From NCBI GenBank assembly GCA_003647095.1, contig QMME01000006.1:1-28718 (forward strand): a DNA stretch of 28,718 nucleotides. The letters run 5' to 3'. A program made the translations under genes and the position numbers. The notes under the pieces were generated by a model that saw nothing but the letters and a program-made list of their open reading frames with translations, ran no database searches and was not told where the DNA came from. This document shows positions 1 through 7,547 of this stretch, one piece after another. Source of the DNA: Deltaproteobacteria bacterium (GTDB lineage Bacteria > Myxococcota > B64-G9). Each line of letters begins with the position of its first letter. The stretch's first letter is position 1.

Positions 1-693
1 CGGGCCCTGCTGAAAGACGCCTGGCGCCGGGCCGGCGAGCGTCACAACCGCGCCTGGCGCCTGGCCGTGGCCGACGCCTCCCGCCGGGCCGGAGACTGCC
101 ACCTGGCCTGGCGCCTGGCCGGGGAACTGGGCGCGGCCGCCGTCCGCGGCCTGCCCGATCCCGACGAAGTGCCGCTGTGGCAGGCTGCCTGGCCGGACTG
201 TTACCTGGAGACGGTGCGCCGGCAGGCCGGCAACGACGAGCTGGCGCTGTTTCTGCTGTCCATCATGCGTACCGAAAGCGGTTTCGACCCGGCCGCCCAG
301 TCGGTGGCCGACGCCCGGGGGTTGCTGCAGCTCATCGACGAGGTGGCCCGGCCGGCGGCGCGGGCGCAGGGACTGGAGTACCACCCGGACCGGCTCTTCG
401 AGCCCGGCTACAACATCCGCCTGGCAGCCTGGCACCTGGGCCGGCTGCTGGAACGCTACCGGGACAACTTCTGGCTGGCGGCGGCGGCCTACAACGCCGG
501 GGCCGCGGCCGTGGATCGCTGGCTGGAGGAGTTCGGCGACCTGCCGGCGGACCTGTTCGCCGAGCTGATTCCCTGGACGGAGACGCGGCGCTACTTCAAG
601 CGGGTGCTGACCGCCTGGGCCCACTACGCCTTCCTGCGGGGAGGCCCCATGCCCATGCCCTCGCTCGATCCCCCGGCGCGGGCGCACCCCTGA
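1..693 (+). CDS. Soluble lytic murein transglycosylase (Slt70-like), C-terminal part
   Basis: The frame is open from the first base, so the gene begins upstream of the window; 230 residues are visible. It ends in a lysozyme-like SLT domain that would cleave peptidoglycan between MurNAc and GlcNAc in the periplasm. The catalytic Glu is at codon 274-276 (visible residue 92), within MRTESGFDP, followed by the family's GLLQL block. Further on come AAAYNAGAAAVDRW and the end motif IPWTETRRYFKRVL, which is characteristic of Slt70-type enzymes. The start of the visible sequence is rich in Ala, Arg and Trp and probably belongs to the superhelical U-shaped domain. An in-frame GTG at 67 could start a shorter protein, but the upstream residues look coding. 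The next gene lies on the other strand, convergent. The family call is firm; the full length is unknown. Confidence 0.9.
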   Translation, partial: RALLKDAWRRAGERHNRAWRLAVADASRRAGDCHLAWRLAGELGAAAVRGLPDPDEVPLWQAAWPDCYLETVRRQAGNDELALFLLSIMRTESGFDPAAQSVADARGLLQLIDEVARPAARAQGLEYHPDRLFEPGYNIRLAAWHLGRLLERYRDNFWLAAAAYNAGAAAVDRWLEEFGDLPADLFAELIPWTETRRYFKRVLTAWAHYAFLRGGPMPMPSLDPPARAHP

Positions 694-735
694 ACGGCCG
701 CCGGCGGAACGTGGCCGGGCAGCGGGCCATCGCCC

Positions 736-754
736 TGGTTCACGCCGTGAACCA
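736..754. terminator. Short perfect hairpin between convergent genes
   Basis: TGGTTCAC (736-743) and GTGAACCA (747-754) form an 8-bp perfect stem with a 3-nt loop. It sits between the ends of the transglycosylase and alcohol dehydrogenase genes, where a bidirectional terminator would be expected. There is no T tract on either side, so a terminator role is an inference from position. Confidence 0.35.
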
Positions 755-796
755 TTGATGGCAATGTCGGCGAAGGGGCCGGCCGCTGACTCTGTC

Positions 797-1918
797 TCAG
801 CAGGAGGCGCGCAGGATCCCTTCCAGGTCCTGCTGGCTCCACTCGCCGGGGGTGTTGCGCAGGTGCTTCTTGCCGTGTGCCTGGCGGGCCAGCAGTTCCA
901 GGCAGTCGTCCTGCATGCCGTAGGCTCCCAGGCGGGGGGCCACTCCCAGTGCTTCCACGAAGGCCCGCAGGGCCCGGGCCGGCTGGTCGGCATCGCCCAG
1001 CAGGGTTCCCACCCGCTGGGATCGCTCGGGCTCCACCTCCTGCATCTTTTCCAGCAGGGCCGGCAGCAGCAGGGCGGTGGCCCGGCCGTGGGGAATGCCG
1101 AAACGAATGGTCACCGGGTAGCTCAGGGCGTGGGGAATCAGGGTGCCGGTATCGGCGATGGCCATGCCGGCCAGGCAGGCGGCCTCGAGCATGCCGCCGC
1201 GGGCGGTGAGATCACCGGAGTCGCGGCGCGCCTGCGGCAGGTGGCGCAACACCATCCACACCGCGCGCTCGGCCAGCAGGTCTGAAAACAGGGAACGCTT
1301 CCGGGAGAACAGGGCCTCGACGGCGTGACTGAGGGCGTCGAGACCGCTGTCGATGGTGACCGCTTCCGGCATGGACACGGTCAGCTCGGCGTCGAGCACG
1401 GCCAGGCGGGGAAACAACTCCGGCATGCCGATGCCGAACTTGTCCACCGCGCGGGTGTCGGTGAGCACCGCGTAGGGGGTGACCTCGGAGCCGGTTCCGG
1501 CGGTGGTGGGAACGGCCACCAGGGGCAGCGGTTCGTTTTCCGGACGCATGTTGCCGGCAAAGTCGGCCAGCTTACCCTGGTTGACGGCCTTCAGCGCGAT
1601 GGCCTTGGCGGCATCGATGGTGCTGCCGCCGCCCACCGCCAGCAGCCAGCGGGAGCGGAGCTGGCGGGCCCGCTCGGCGCCTTCCAGCACCGTCTTGATG
1701 GAGGGGTTGGGCTCGACGCCGTCGAAGACGGTGCAATCGATCTTGCGGGAAGCCAGCAGTGAAGTCACCCGTTCCAGCGCTCCCGACAAGCGGGCGAAGC
1801 GCTGGCCGCACACCACCAGGCACTGGCGCGGCCAGCCCGCAAGGTGCTCGGCCAGGTCGTTCAGGCTGCCCGGACCGCCGATTATCCGGGTGGGAACGTG
1901 ATGTGAATAGACTTGCAC
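797..1918 (-). CDS. Iron-containing alcohol dehydrogenase
   Basis: This 373-residue protein is a group III (Fe-ADH) NAD(P)-dependent alcohol dehydrogenase, probably cytoplasmic. The nucleotide-binding GGGS is at residues 96-99 and the second phosphate-binding motif TTAGTGSE at 138-145. Metal ligands expected from the family are all present: D194, H198, H263 and H277. The length is normal for the family. The start is a GTG; an ATG two bases upstream is in another frame. A GAGG lies about 5 nt before the GTG. The substrate cannot be read from the sequence: 1,3-propanediol, lactaldehyde, butanol and glycerol dehydrogenases share this fold. Glycerol kinase lies about 6 kb away but not in the same operon. 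The gene is divergent from the exported-protein operon at 2058, with a palindrome between them. Confidence 0.93.
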   Translation of the reverse strand: MQVYSHHVPTRIIGGPGSLNDLAEHLAGWPRQCLVVCGQRFARLSGALERVTSLLASRKIDCTVFDGVEPNPSIKTVLEGAERARQLRSRWLLAVGGGSTIDAAKAIALKAVNQGKLADFAGNMRPENEPLPLVAVPTTAGTGSEVTPYAVLTDTRAVDKFGIGMPELFPRLAVLDAELTVSMPEAVTIDSGLDALSHAVEALFSRKRSLFSDLLAERAVWMVLRHLPQARRDSGDLTARGGMLEAACLAGMAIADTGTLIPHALSYPVTIRFGIPHGRATALLLPALLEKMQEVEPERSQRVGTLLGDADQPARALRAFVEALGVAPRLGAYGMQDDCLELLARQAHGKKHLRNTPGEWSQQDLEGILRASC

Positions 1919-1947
1919 ATCAGCCTCACGGTCGAATATCTCCTGCC

Positions 1948-1969
1948 TGGTAACAACATATCGTTACCA
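1948..1969. promoter_or_regulatory. Candidate operator palindrome
   Basis: TGGTAAC (1948-1954) and GTTACCA (1963-1969) are perfect 7-bp inverted arms separated by the AT-rich AACATATC. The site is 30 bp upstream of the alcohol dehydrogenase GTG and about 90 bp upstream of the divergent gene. The arm and spacer geometry resembles a homodimeric repressor site. No regulator gene is adjacent, so the partner is unknown. Confidence 0.45.
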
Positions 1970-2019
1970 TTGAGCTTTCGCAAGTTTCCCGCCAACGTCG
2001 GCAAACGGCAGTCGTCAAC

Positions 2020-2048
2020 TTGACCCGCCTACCTGCCTAACCTAAGCT
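2020..2048 (+). promoter_or_regulatory. Weak sigma70-like promoter candidate
   Basis: TTGACC (2020-2025) is followed after 17 nt by TAAGCT (2043-2048), matching 5/6 and 3/6 of the sigma70 consensus. Transcription from it would begin near 2055. That would leave GTG 2055 or ATG 2058 almost leaderless, and would fit better with translation from the ATG at 2079. Confidence 0.3.
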
Positions 2049-2057
2049 GGGCGAGTG

Positions 2058-4076
2058 ATGCACGTGAGATCGCTGTCGATGAGAACGGCAGGTCACGCTA
2101 CCATTTCCTGGCTGGCGGCGCTGCTGCCGGTTCTGCTGGGAGGACCCGCCCTGGCCAAGGTGACTGTGCGCATCGGCGCCAAGGTGATGGAGGCGCAGCC
2201 CGGACGCAGCGTTCCCGTGGAGATAACCGTTACCGGTCGTGGGGGCGAGCCGCTCGCCGGCAGCCGGCTGGTGCTGGCGGCCAGCGCCGGGCGGTTGGTG
2301 GACCCGCGCCCCACCGGGGCCGGCAAGTACCGGGCCACCTATCACCTGCCCGCCCGGCGTCACCCGCTGACGGTGCTGCTGGCCGCCTGGGTGCCCGGCC
2401 AGCCGCCGGGAATGGCCACGCTGCGCCTGCGGGCTCCCACCAACCTTCCCGTCAACACCGACAAGCCCAACGTGGCCGTCACCCTGAAGCTGGGAGGACG
2501 CAGCTACGGGCCGGTACGCACCGACGGTCGCGGTCGCTGCCTCGTTCCCGTCGAGGTGGACCCGGCGGACAAGCAGGCCCAGGCCGTGGCCCGGGACGAG
2601 TTCGGCAACACCACGGCCATCAAGGTGGATATTCCCCTGCCGCGCTTTCCCTTGTTGCTGGGGTTCACTGCCAGGAAGAGCCTGGCCGCCGACGGGCGCG
2701 ACCGGGCCCGGGTGTGGCTGCTGCAGGCGGGAGCGGACGGTCGCCCCCGGGAGCGGGCCGCCCTGAAGCTGCAGGTAGACAACGGCAAGGTTATGCAGGT
2801 GGTGAAGGTTCGTGACGGGGTGTTCCGGGTGGACCTGCGCTCTCCGGCGGGTTTGCAGAAACGCACCCTGCGCCTGCGGGTCATCGACAGCCGCGGGGGG
2901 CACCCGCAGCGGCTGGAGTTCGCCTTCTCGCTGGTTGCCGGCCGGCCGGAGCGGCTGCTGGCCCGCCTGCAACCGGAACGCCTGCCCAGCGACGGGTCGA
3001 GCAGCGCCGAGTTGCTGGTCCAGGTGCGCGACGCCGCCGGCAATCCCGCCAGCGTTCCGGCGCCGGTGGTGAGCTGCTCTCGCGGGCTGGTGGGCCAGCC
3101 GGTGGAGGTGTCGGCCGGAACCTTCCGGGCACGCTACACCGCCCCGGTGGGCGGCGACGATCGCGTCACCTGCCGGGTGGTGCTGGCCCGGCAGGATGGT
3201 GACGCCCTGGCCAGCGAGGCGGCGCTGCAGCTGCATGTCCCCCGGGTGGCCGAACTCGATCTCGAGACCGATCACTACCAGCTGCTGGCCGACGGGAGCA
3301 GCCGGGCGGTGCTGTCGTTGCGGGCCCGGGACGCCCGGGGGCGGCCGCTGGCGGGCGCGGTGATCGAGGGGCGGGCGGCTCTCGGCCGCCTCAGCCGGGT
3401 GGTGGACGACGGCGGCGGACAGTACCATGCCGTCTACACCGCTCCCCGGCGCCAGCGCGAAGGACGGGTGCGCCTGTTCTTCCAGGCCGCCGGGGAGCAA
3501 GAGGCGGCGCGCGCCGAGGTGATCATAGAACTGCGGCAACCTCCCGAGCCGCCCCTGCCGGTTCCCCGGGGCTGGCTGGGACTGTGGAGCGGGGTGATGA
3601 GCAACCTGGGACTGCTCACCTCGGTGGCCCTGTCCCTCGAGGTGGCCTGGCGGCCGTCTTCCGCTTCCTGGTTCTACCTGCAACTCGAGGGCGGCTATCG
3701 CTACGGGCGCCGCCGGGGCGATTCCCTGACCACCACCGTGGACGTGGGACAGCTGCGCCTGCTGGCGATATTTCGCCTGTTTGCCGACCGGCGCCTCAGC
3801 CCCTGGGTCGGGCTGGGAGGCGGCGCGGTCTTTGCCGGCTGGCGACTGGACGGCGGCGCGGATGTGGTCGAGGCCGGGCGCGCGCTCCTGCCGGAAATGG
3901 TGGCCACCCTGGGCGGTGACGTGCGCCTGGGACATTTCACGTTGTTTCTGCGCCTGGGCTACAGCTATGCCTGGTTGTACCAGGAGGCGGAAGCGCCGGC
4001 GGCGGGTCGGGGTTCCCTGGTCAAGGGCAATGTCGGTGGCCTGGAGGCCGGTGCCGGGGTACGCCTGTATTTCTGA
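2058..4076 (+). CDS. Exported protein with invasin-like Ig repeats and a C-terminal beta-barrel
   Basis: A protein of about 672 residues, probably in the outer membrane. A signal peptide ends near GGPALA, about residue 33. The middle, roughly residues 35-495, holds Ig-like units of the Big-1/invasin type. Four recognisable copies begin near residues 36, 204, 298 and 398, each with an 'ADG..RA.V.L..RDA.G.P' pattern and most ending in G-x-Y/F-x-A-x-Y-x-A/L-P. A Pro-rich hinge (495-505) leads to about 165 residues with alternating aromatic strands, Gly turns and a terminal Phe, as in an outer-membrane barrel. ATG 2058, GTG 2055 and ATG 2079 are all possible starts; 2079 gives the most compact signal peptide. 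It is the first gene of a compact four-gene run. I do not recognise a named family, and adhesion or structural roles are guesses. Confidence 0.8.
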   Translation: MHVRSLSMRTAGHATISWLAALLPVLLGGPALAKVTVRIGAKVMEAQPGRSVPVEITVTGRGGEPLAGSRLVLAASAGRLVDPRPTGAGKYRATYHLPARRHPLTVLLAAWVPGQPPGMATLRLRAPTNLPVNTDKPNVAVTLKLGGRSYGPVRTDGRGRCLVPVEVDPADKQAQAVARDEFGNTTAIKVDIPLPRFPLLLGFTARKSLAADGRDRARVWLLQAGADGRPRERAALKLQVDNGKVMQVVKVRDGVFRVDLRSPAGLQKRTLRLRVIDSRGGHPQRLEFAFSLVAGRPERLLARLQPERLPSDGSSSAELLVQVRDAAGNPASVPAPVVSCSRGLVGQPVEVSAGTFRARYTAPVGGDDRVTCRVVLARQDGDALASEAALQLHVPRVAELDLETDHYQLLADGSSRAVLSLRARDARGRPLAGAVIEGRAALGRLSRVVDDGGGQYHAVYTAPRRQREGRVRLFFQAAGEQEAARAEVIIELRQPPEPPLPVPRGWLGLWSGVMSNLGLLTSVALSLEVAWRPSSASWFYLQLEGGYRYGRRRGDSLTTTVDVGQLRLLAIFRLFADRRLSPWVGLGGGAVFAGWRLDGGADVVEAGRALLPEMVATLGGDVRLGHFTLFLRLGYSYAWLYQEAEAPAAGRGSLVKGNVGGLEAGAGVRLYF

Positions 4077-4083
4077 GGGAGCG

Positions 4084-4515
4084 ATGATGAAGCGCTGGAT
4101 ATACCTGGTGGTGATGGCCCTGATGGGGAGCGGCGGTTGTGCCGAGGTCTCGCTGTCGCCCCTGCGCCTGTGGCAGGTTTGTACCCGGCCCGTCCCCCAG
4201 CAGTGCTCGCCGCGGGCCCCGGCCGGTGATGAACTGGTGCTGGAGATCCTGGGCGAGGGTCTCCAGCCGGTATACCTGGTGGACCTCGACAGTCCCTCCC
4301 CGCCCCGGGAGCGGGGAAGGTTCCAGGTGCTGGTGGGTGGTTGGCCCCTGCCGGGGGTGGAACTGTCCGCGCAGCGCCGGCTGGGCCTGGAAGTGTTGCG
4401 GGCCCGCTACGACGGCTCGCTTCCTCCTGCCGTCTACGACGTGCAGGTGATCACCCCGGCCGGGTACTCGGCCGTGCTCGAGCGGGCGCTGGAACTCACC
4501 GCGGGCGGGGATTGA
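4084..4515 (+). CDS. Small lipoprotein with a TIG/IPT-like domain
   Basis: 143 residues beginning MMKRW. Two consecutive ATG codons lie just behind a GAGGGAG ribosome-binding site that overlaps the stop of the gene upstream. The N-terminus has a hydrophobic run ending at GSGGC, a plausible though imperfect lipobox with the lipidated Cys at residue 19. Residues 48-140 resemble an IPT/TIG Ig-like fold: an opening 'ELVLEILGEGL', a central beta pattern, and a closing 'PAVYDVQVITPAGYSAVLE' strand pair. The spacing of 7 nt to the gene before and 2 nt to the gene after points to one transcript. It may be a surface or periplasmic partner of the large Ig-repeat protein upstream. Function unknown. Confidence 0.72.
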   Translation: MMKRWIYLVVMALMGSGGCAEVSLSPLRLWQVCTRPVPQQCSPRAPAGDELVLEILGEGLQPVYLVDLDSPSPPRERGRFQVLVGGWPLPGVELSAQRRLGLEVLRARYDGSLPPAVYDVQVITPAGYSAVLERALELTAGGD

Positions 4516-4517
4516 GC

Positions 4518-5129
4518 GTGGGCCGCCTGACGATAATCGTGCTGGCTGCCGTCCTGCCCGGGAGCGGCGCGCGGGCAGCGAACGGGCACGACGGCGGCAG
4601 CCCTCCCGCGCTCGTCGAGGAAAAGCCCGAACCCGCCCGCTGCCTGGTTTCCATGCAGTTCGGATTTCTCGTCGACCAGCAGGTGACGATAACTCCCGGG
4701 CGGGTCAAGGGTCCCGATTTCAACCTGCGGCGCGAGGGAGACACCTACTACGGGTTCATCCTCTCCCGGCCCACCCGCTTCCGGGTGAAGCCGGGCGAGA
4801 TCTCGGGTACCGCCTGCGGCATGGACCTGATGCTGCACGTGTTCGATCGTGGCCGCGTCACCGAGATCACCGGCCTGGTGGGAGCGCGGCGGGTCCGCGC
4901 CCGCATCAGCGATCAGCGGGTGACGGTCGATGCCGGGGCCTCCACCATGGTGGAGAGCTCGGCCCACCTGGCGCTGGTGCGGGAGCGTGGCAACCGCCTG
5001 AGCGGGCAGTTCGGCCAGGGGTCGCAGCTGGCACCGGCCCGCCTGGTCACCGCCGGCTGCGACCTGGACTACCTGCGCCGGCGTCCGGGCCTGGTGGTGA
5101 TCCTCTTTCTGTGGTGGCTGGGAGTGTGA
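4518..5129 (+). CDS. Exported protein of unknown function with a hydrophobic C-terminus
   Basis: 203 residues starting at GTG 4518, 2 nt after the preceding stop, with GGGG about 7 nt upstream. A short signal peptide ends near GARA (residue 20). The body is beta-rich and has three Cys in the exported part. It contains blocks such as FGFLVDQQVTITPGRV and TYYGFILSRPTRFRV that I cannot place in any family. The last residues, from 'RRRPG' onward, form a hydrophobic Trp-rich stretch (VVILFLWWLGV) that could be a membrane anchor or the last strand of a barrel. Translational coupling with the lipoprotein upstream and only 9 nt to the transporter downstream suggest a shared role, but no specific function can be claimed. 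Confidence 0.7.
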   Translation: MGRLTIIVLAAVLPGSGARAANGHDGGSPPALVEEKPEPARCLVSMQFGFLVDQQVTITPGRVKGPDFNLRREGDTYYGFILSRPTRFRVKPGEISGTACGMDLMLHVFDRGRVTEITGLVGARRVRARISDQRVTVDAGASTMVESSAHLALVRERGNRLSGQFGQGSQLAPARLVTAGCDLDYLRRRPGLVVILFLWWLGV

Positions 5130-5138
5130 CCCGAGACC

Positions 5139-7313
5139 ATGGGAGCCGATGAACAGACGCTGAAGCGCTTCGGCACCTTCGGTGGGGTGTTCACCCCGAA
5201 CTTCCTGACCATCATCGGGGTGATCTTCTTCCTGCGGGCCGGCTGGGTGGTGGGCAACACCGGCCTGGTGGGGGGGCTGTTCACGGTGGTGCTGGCCAAC
5301 GCCATCAGCCTGGCCACCGGGCTTTCGCTTTCCGCCATCGCCACCAACATGAACGTCAAGACCGGCGGCGCCTACTACCTGGTGTCGCGCTCGCTGGGGC
5401 TGGAGATCGGCGGCTCCATCGGCTTGCCACTGTATTTCTCCCAGGCGCTGTCGGTGGCGCTGTACGTCATGGGTTTCTCCGAGGCCCTGGCCTCGCTGCT
5501 GCCCATTCCCCAGCGGCTGGTGTCGGCGGTGATGTGTGCCGGCCTGCTGGCGCTGGCCTACCGCGGCGCCGACGTGGCGCTCAAGGCCCAGTACGTGATC
5601 ATGGGCATCCTGGCCCTGGCCCTGCTGTCGTTCTTCACCGGGGGCCGGGCCCAGCATCCCCCCCTGCAGGCCTTCGGCACCTACGTGGAGGGGCACAACT
5701 TCTGGTCGGTGTTCGCCATCTACTTTCCGGCGGTGACCGGGATCATGGCCGGGTTGAGCATGAGCGGCGATCTCAAGGATCCCCGGCGCAACATACCCCG
5801 CGGCACCTTGCTGGCGGTGGGAGTGACCTTTCTCATCTACCTGGCCCAGGTATGGTGGTTCGTGCGCAACGTGCCGCTGGCCGAACTGCGCCAGAACACC
5901 ATGATCATGAAGGAGATGGCCTCCATCGGCTTCCTCATCGTGCTGGGGGTGTGGGCGGCGACGCTGTCGAGCGCGCTGGGGTCGCTGGTGGCCGCTCCCC
6001 GGACCATGCAGGCGCTGGCCTACGACGGGGTACTGCCCGCCTTCCTGGGCAAGGGGTACGGGCCGGCGGCCGAGCCGCGGGTGGCCACCATCGTCACCTT
6101 CGCCATCGCCGAGGCCAGCATCCTGCTGCTGGACCTGAACAAGCTGGCGCCCATCATCACCATGTTCTTCCTGACCACCTACGGGGTTACCAACCTGGTG
6201 GCCGGCACCGAGCGGCTGGTGGGCAACCCCTCCTTCCGCCCGCGCTTCAAGGTTCCCTGGCCGGTATCGCTGCTGGGGGCGCTGGGCTGCTTCTGGGTGA
6301 TGTTTCTCATCGACGCCGCCTCCACGGTGGTGGCCCTGCTGGTGGTAGGGGTCATCTACGCCGTGCTCAAGCGCCGGCGCCTGAGCACCACCTTCGGCGA
6401 TCTGCGCAGCGGCATCTGGTTCTCGGCCCTGCGCTTCTGCCTGCTGAAGCTGCGCGAGTCGACCTTCCATCCCCGCAACTGGAAGCCCAACATCCTGTTG
6501 TTCCTGCGTGGTATCGGCACCCACGCCCACCTGCTCGACCTGGCCGGCTGGCTGGGCCAGGAGAAAGGCATCGTCGCCCTGGCCACGCTGCTGCCCGGCG
6601 ACGTCACCGAGACCATCGCCAGCGGTGCCGCCGCCGAGGCCCGGCGCAAGCTGGAGGCTTTCCTGGAGGGCCGGCAGCTGACGGCCTTTGCCAAGGTGGT
6701 GGCGGTCAAGGACTTCTACCAGGGTGCCCGGGTGGTGGCCCAGTCGCACGGCATGGCCGGGCTGCGGGCCAACGTGGCCCTGTTCGGCTGGAGCGACGAC
6801 GATCGCAAGGCCGTGGACTTCGCCGCCCTGGTGCGGGACTTCAACAACCTGGACCTGAGCGTGTTGCTGCTCAACTACGACGAGCAACGCGGCTTCGGGC
6901 GCCGCCGCCTCATCGACGTCTGGTGGGGCGGGCTGGAGAACAACGGCAACCTGATGATCCTCATCGCCCACCTGATCAGCCAGTCCGAACCCTGGCGGCA
7001 CTGCACCATCCGCCTGCTGCAGGTGGTGGGTCACGAGAGCGAGACCCGCCGCACCGAGCAGGAGCTGCAGCGCATGCTGGAGGCGGCCCGCATCACCGCC
7101 AAGGTGGAGGTGCTGCCGCCGCTGGGGGAGGGGCAGACCATCCAGCAGGTCATTCGCCGCCACAGCGAGGAGGCCGACCTGCTGATCCTGGGCCTGCAGG
7201 CGCCCCGCGAGGGCCAGGAAGCCCAGTTCATGGCGCGCATGACCTCCTTCATGGAGGGGCTGCCCAGCACGGTGCTGGTGCGCTCGGTGGATATCGAAGA
7301 CATATTCAGCTAG
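5139..7313 (+). CDS. SLC12-family cation-chloride cotransporter / amino-acid permease-like transporter
   Basis: A 724-residue inner-membrane transporter. The N-terminal block FGTFGGVFTPNFLTIIGVI (residues 11-29) followed by FLRAGWVVGNTG is the signature of the Na-K-Cl cotransporter (SLC12) branch of the APC superfamily. About 12 membrane segments occupy residues 20-410. The remaining 300 residues are a soluble C-terminal domain like the SLC12 cytosolic domain, including 'LFLRGIGTHAHLLDLAGWLG' and a late stretch 'EEADLLILGLQAP' that recalls a universal-stress-type fold. The length is typical of bacterial CCC homologues. The transported ion or amino acid cannot be told from the sequence. It follows three exported-protein genes with a 9-nt gap, so it is probably their co-transcribed neighbour. 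There is no clear Shine-Dalgarno, which fits translational coupling. Confidence 0.88.
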   Translation: MGADEQTLKRFGTFGGVFTPNFLTIIGVIFFLRAGWVVGNTGLVGGLFTVVLANAISLATGLSLSAIATNMNVKTGGAYYLVSRSLGLEIGGSIGLPLYFSQALSVALYVMGFSEALASLLPIPQRLVSAVMCAGLLALAYRGADVALKAQYVIMGILALALLSFFTGGRAQHPPLQAFGTYVEGHNFWSVFAIYFPAVTGIMAGLSMSGDLKDPRRNIPRGTLLAVGVTFLIYLAQVWWFVRNVPLAELRQNTMIMKEMASIGFLIVLGVWAATLSSALGSLVAAPRTMQALAYDGVLPAFLGKGYGPAAEPRVATIVTFAIAEASILLLDLNKLAPIITMFFLTTYGVTNLVAGTERLVGNPSFRPRFKVPWPVSLLGALGCFWVMFLIDAASTVVALLVVGVIYAVLKRRRLSTTFGDLRSGIWFSALRFCLLKLRESTFHPRNWKPNILLFLRGIGTHAHLLDLAGWLGQEKGIVALATLLPGDVTETIASGAAAEARRKLEAFLEGRQLTAFAKVVAVKDFYQGARVVAQSHGMAGLRANVALFGWSDDDRKAVDFAALVRDFNNLDLSVLLLNYDEQRGFGRRRLIDVWWGGLENNGNLMILIAHLISQSEPWRHCTIRLLQVVGHESETRRTEQELQRMLEAARITAKVEVLPPLGEGQTIQQVIRRHSEEADLLILGLQAPREGQEAQFMARMTSFMEGLPSTVLVRSVDIEDIFS

Positions 7314-7324
7314 GGGAGGACGGC

Positions 7325-7364
7325 CTTACTTCATGGGCGGCGTGGGTGTTTATGCCGTGCCGGG
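7325..7364 (+). repeat. Direct repeat, copy 1 (40 bp)
   Basis: This sequence, starting CTTACTTCATGGG, recurs 116 bp downstream at 7441-7480 with 38 of 40 bases identical; two further flanking bases also match. It lies directly after the transporter gene. See copy 2 and the hairpin between them. Confidence 0.85.
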
Positions 7365-7394
7365 GCGGGGCGTGCTGGGCGGCTCGGGGCCGCA

Positions 7395-7424
7395 CTCTCG
7401 TGCTCACTTCGCTCCGCGCGAGAG
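7395..7424. repeat. Hairpin between the two direct repeats
   Basis: CTCTCGTG (7395-7402) can pair with CGCGAGAG (7417-7424), an 8-bp stem with one G-T pair and a 14-nt loop. It sits in the 76-bp segment between the direct repeats. It may end transcription of the transporter operon, although no T tract follows. Confidence 0.45.
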
Positions 7425-7440
7425 CACACCCCCTCGCCGC

Positions 7441-7480
7441 CTTACTTCATGGGTGGCGTGGGTGTTAATGCCGTGCCGGG
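7441..7480 (+). repeat. Direct repeat, copy 2 (40 bp)
   Basis: Second copy of the 7325-7364 repeat, differing at two positions. It ends about 70 bp before the response-regulator start. In one forward frame both copies read MGGVGV-[YN]-AVPG, but that frame has no ribosome-binding site at either copy and I do not take it as coding. Confidence 0.85.
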
Positions 7481-7547
7481 ACACGAGCTTGATCGTCACC
7501 CGGGCTTGTGGTCTCATGGCCCCAGGCAGGCAGTGCTGGAGAGGGCA

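Noticed and set aside
2037..3935. Minus-strand open frame opposite the Ig-repeat protein
   Set aside because: Pro/Gln/His-rich shadow. The plus-strand frame has a signal peptide, repeats and a barrel end.
4434..7163. Long minus-strand open frame opposite the SLC12 transporter
   Set aside because: His/Gln-rich translation, no ribosome-binding site, no motif; the plus-strand transporter is certain.
7325..7480. CRISPR-like repeat pair
   Set aside because: Only two copies, an imperfect match, 76-bp spacing with an internal hairpin and no cas genes.
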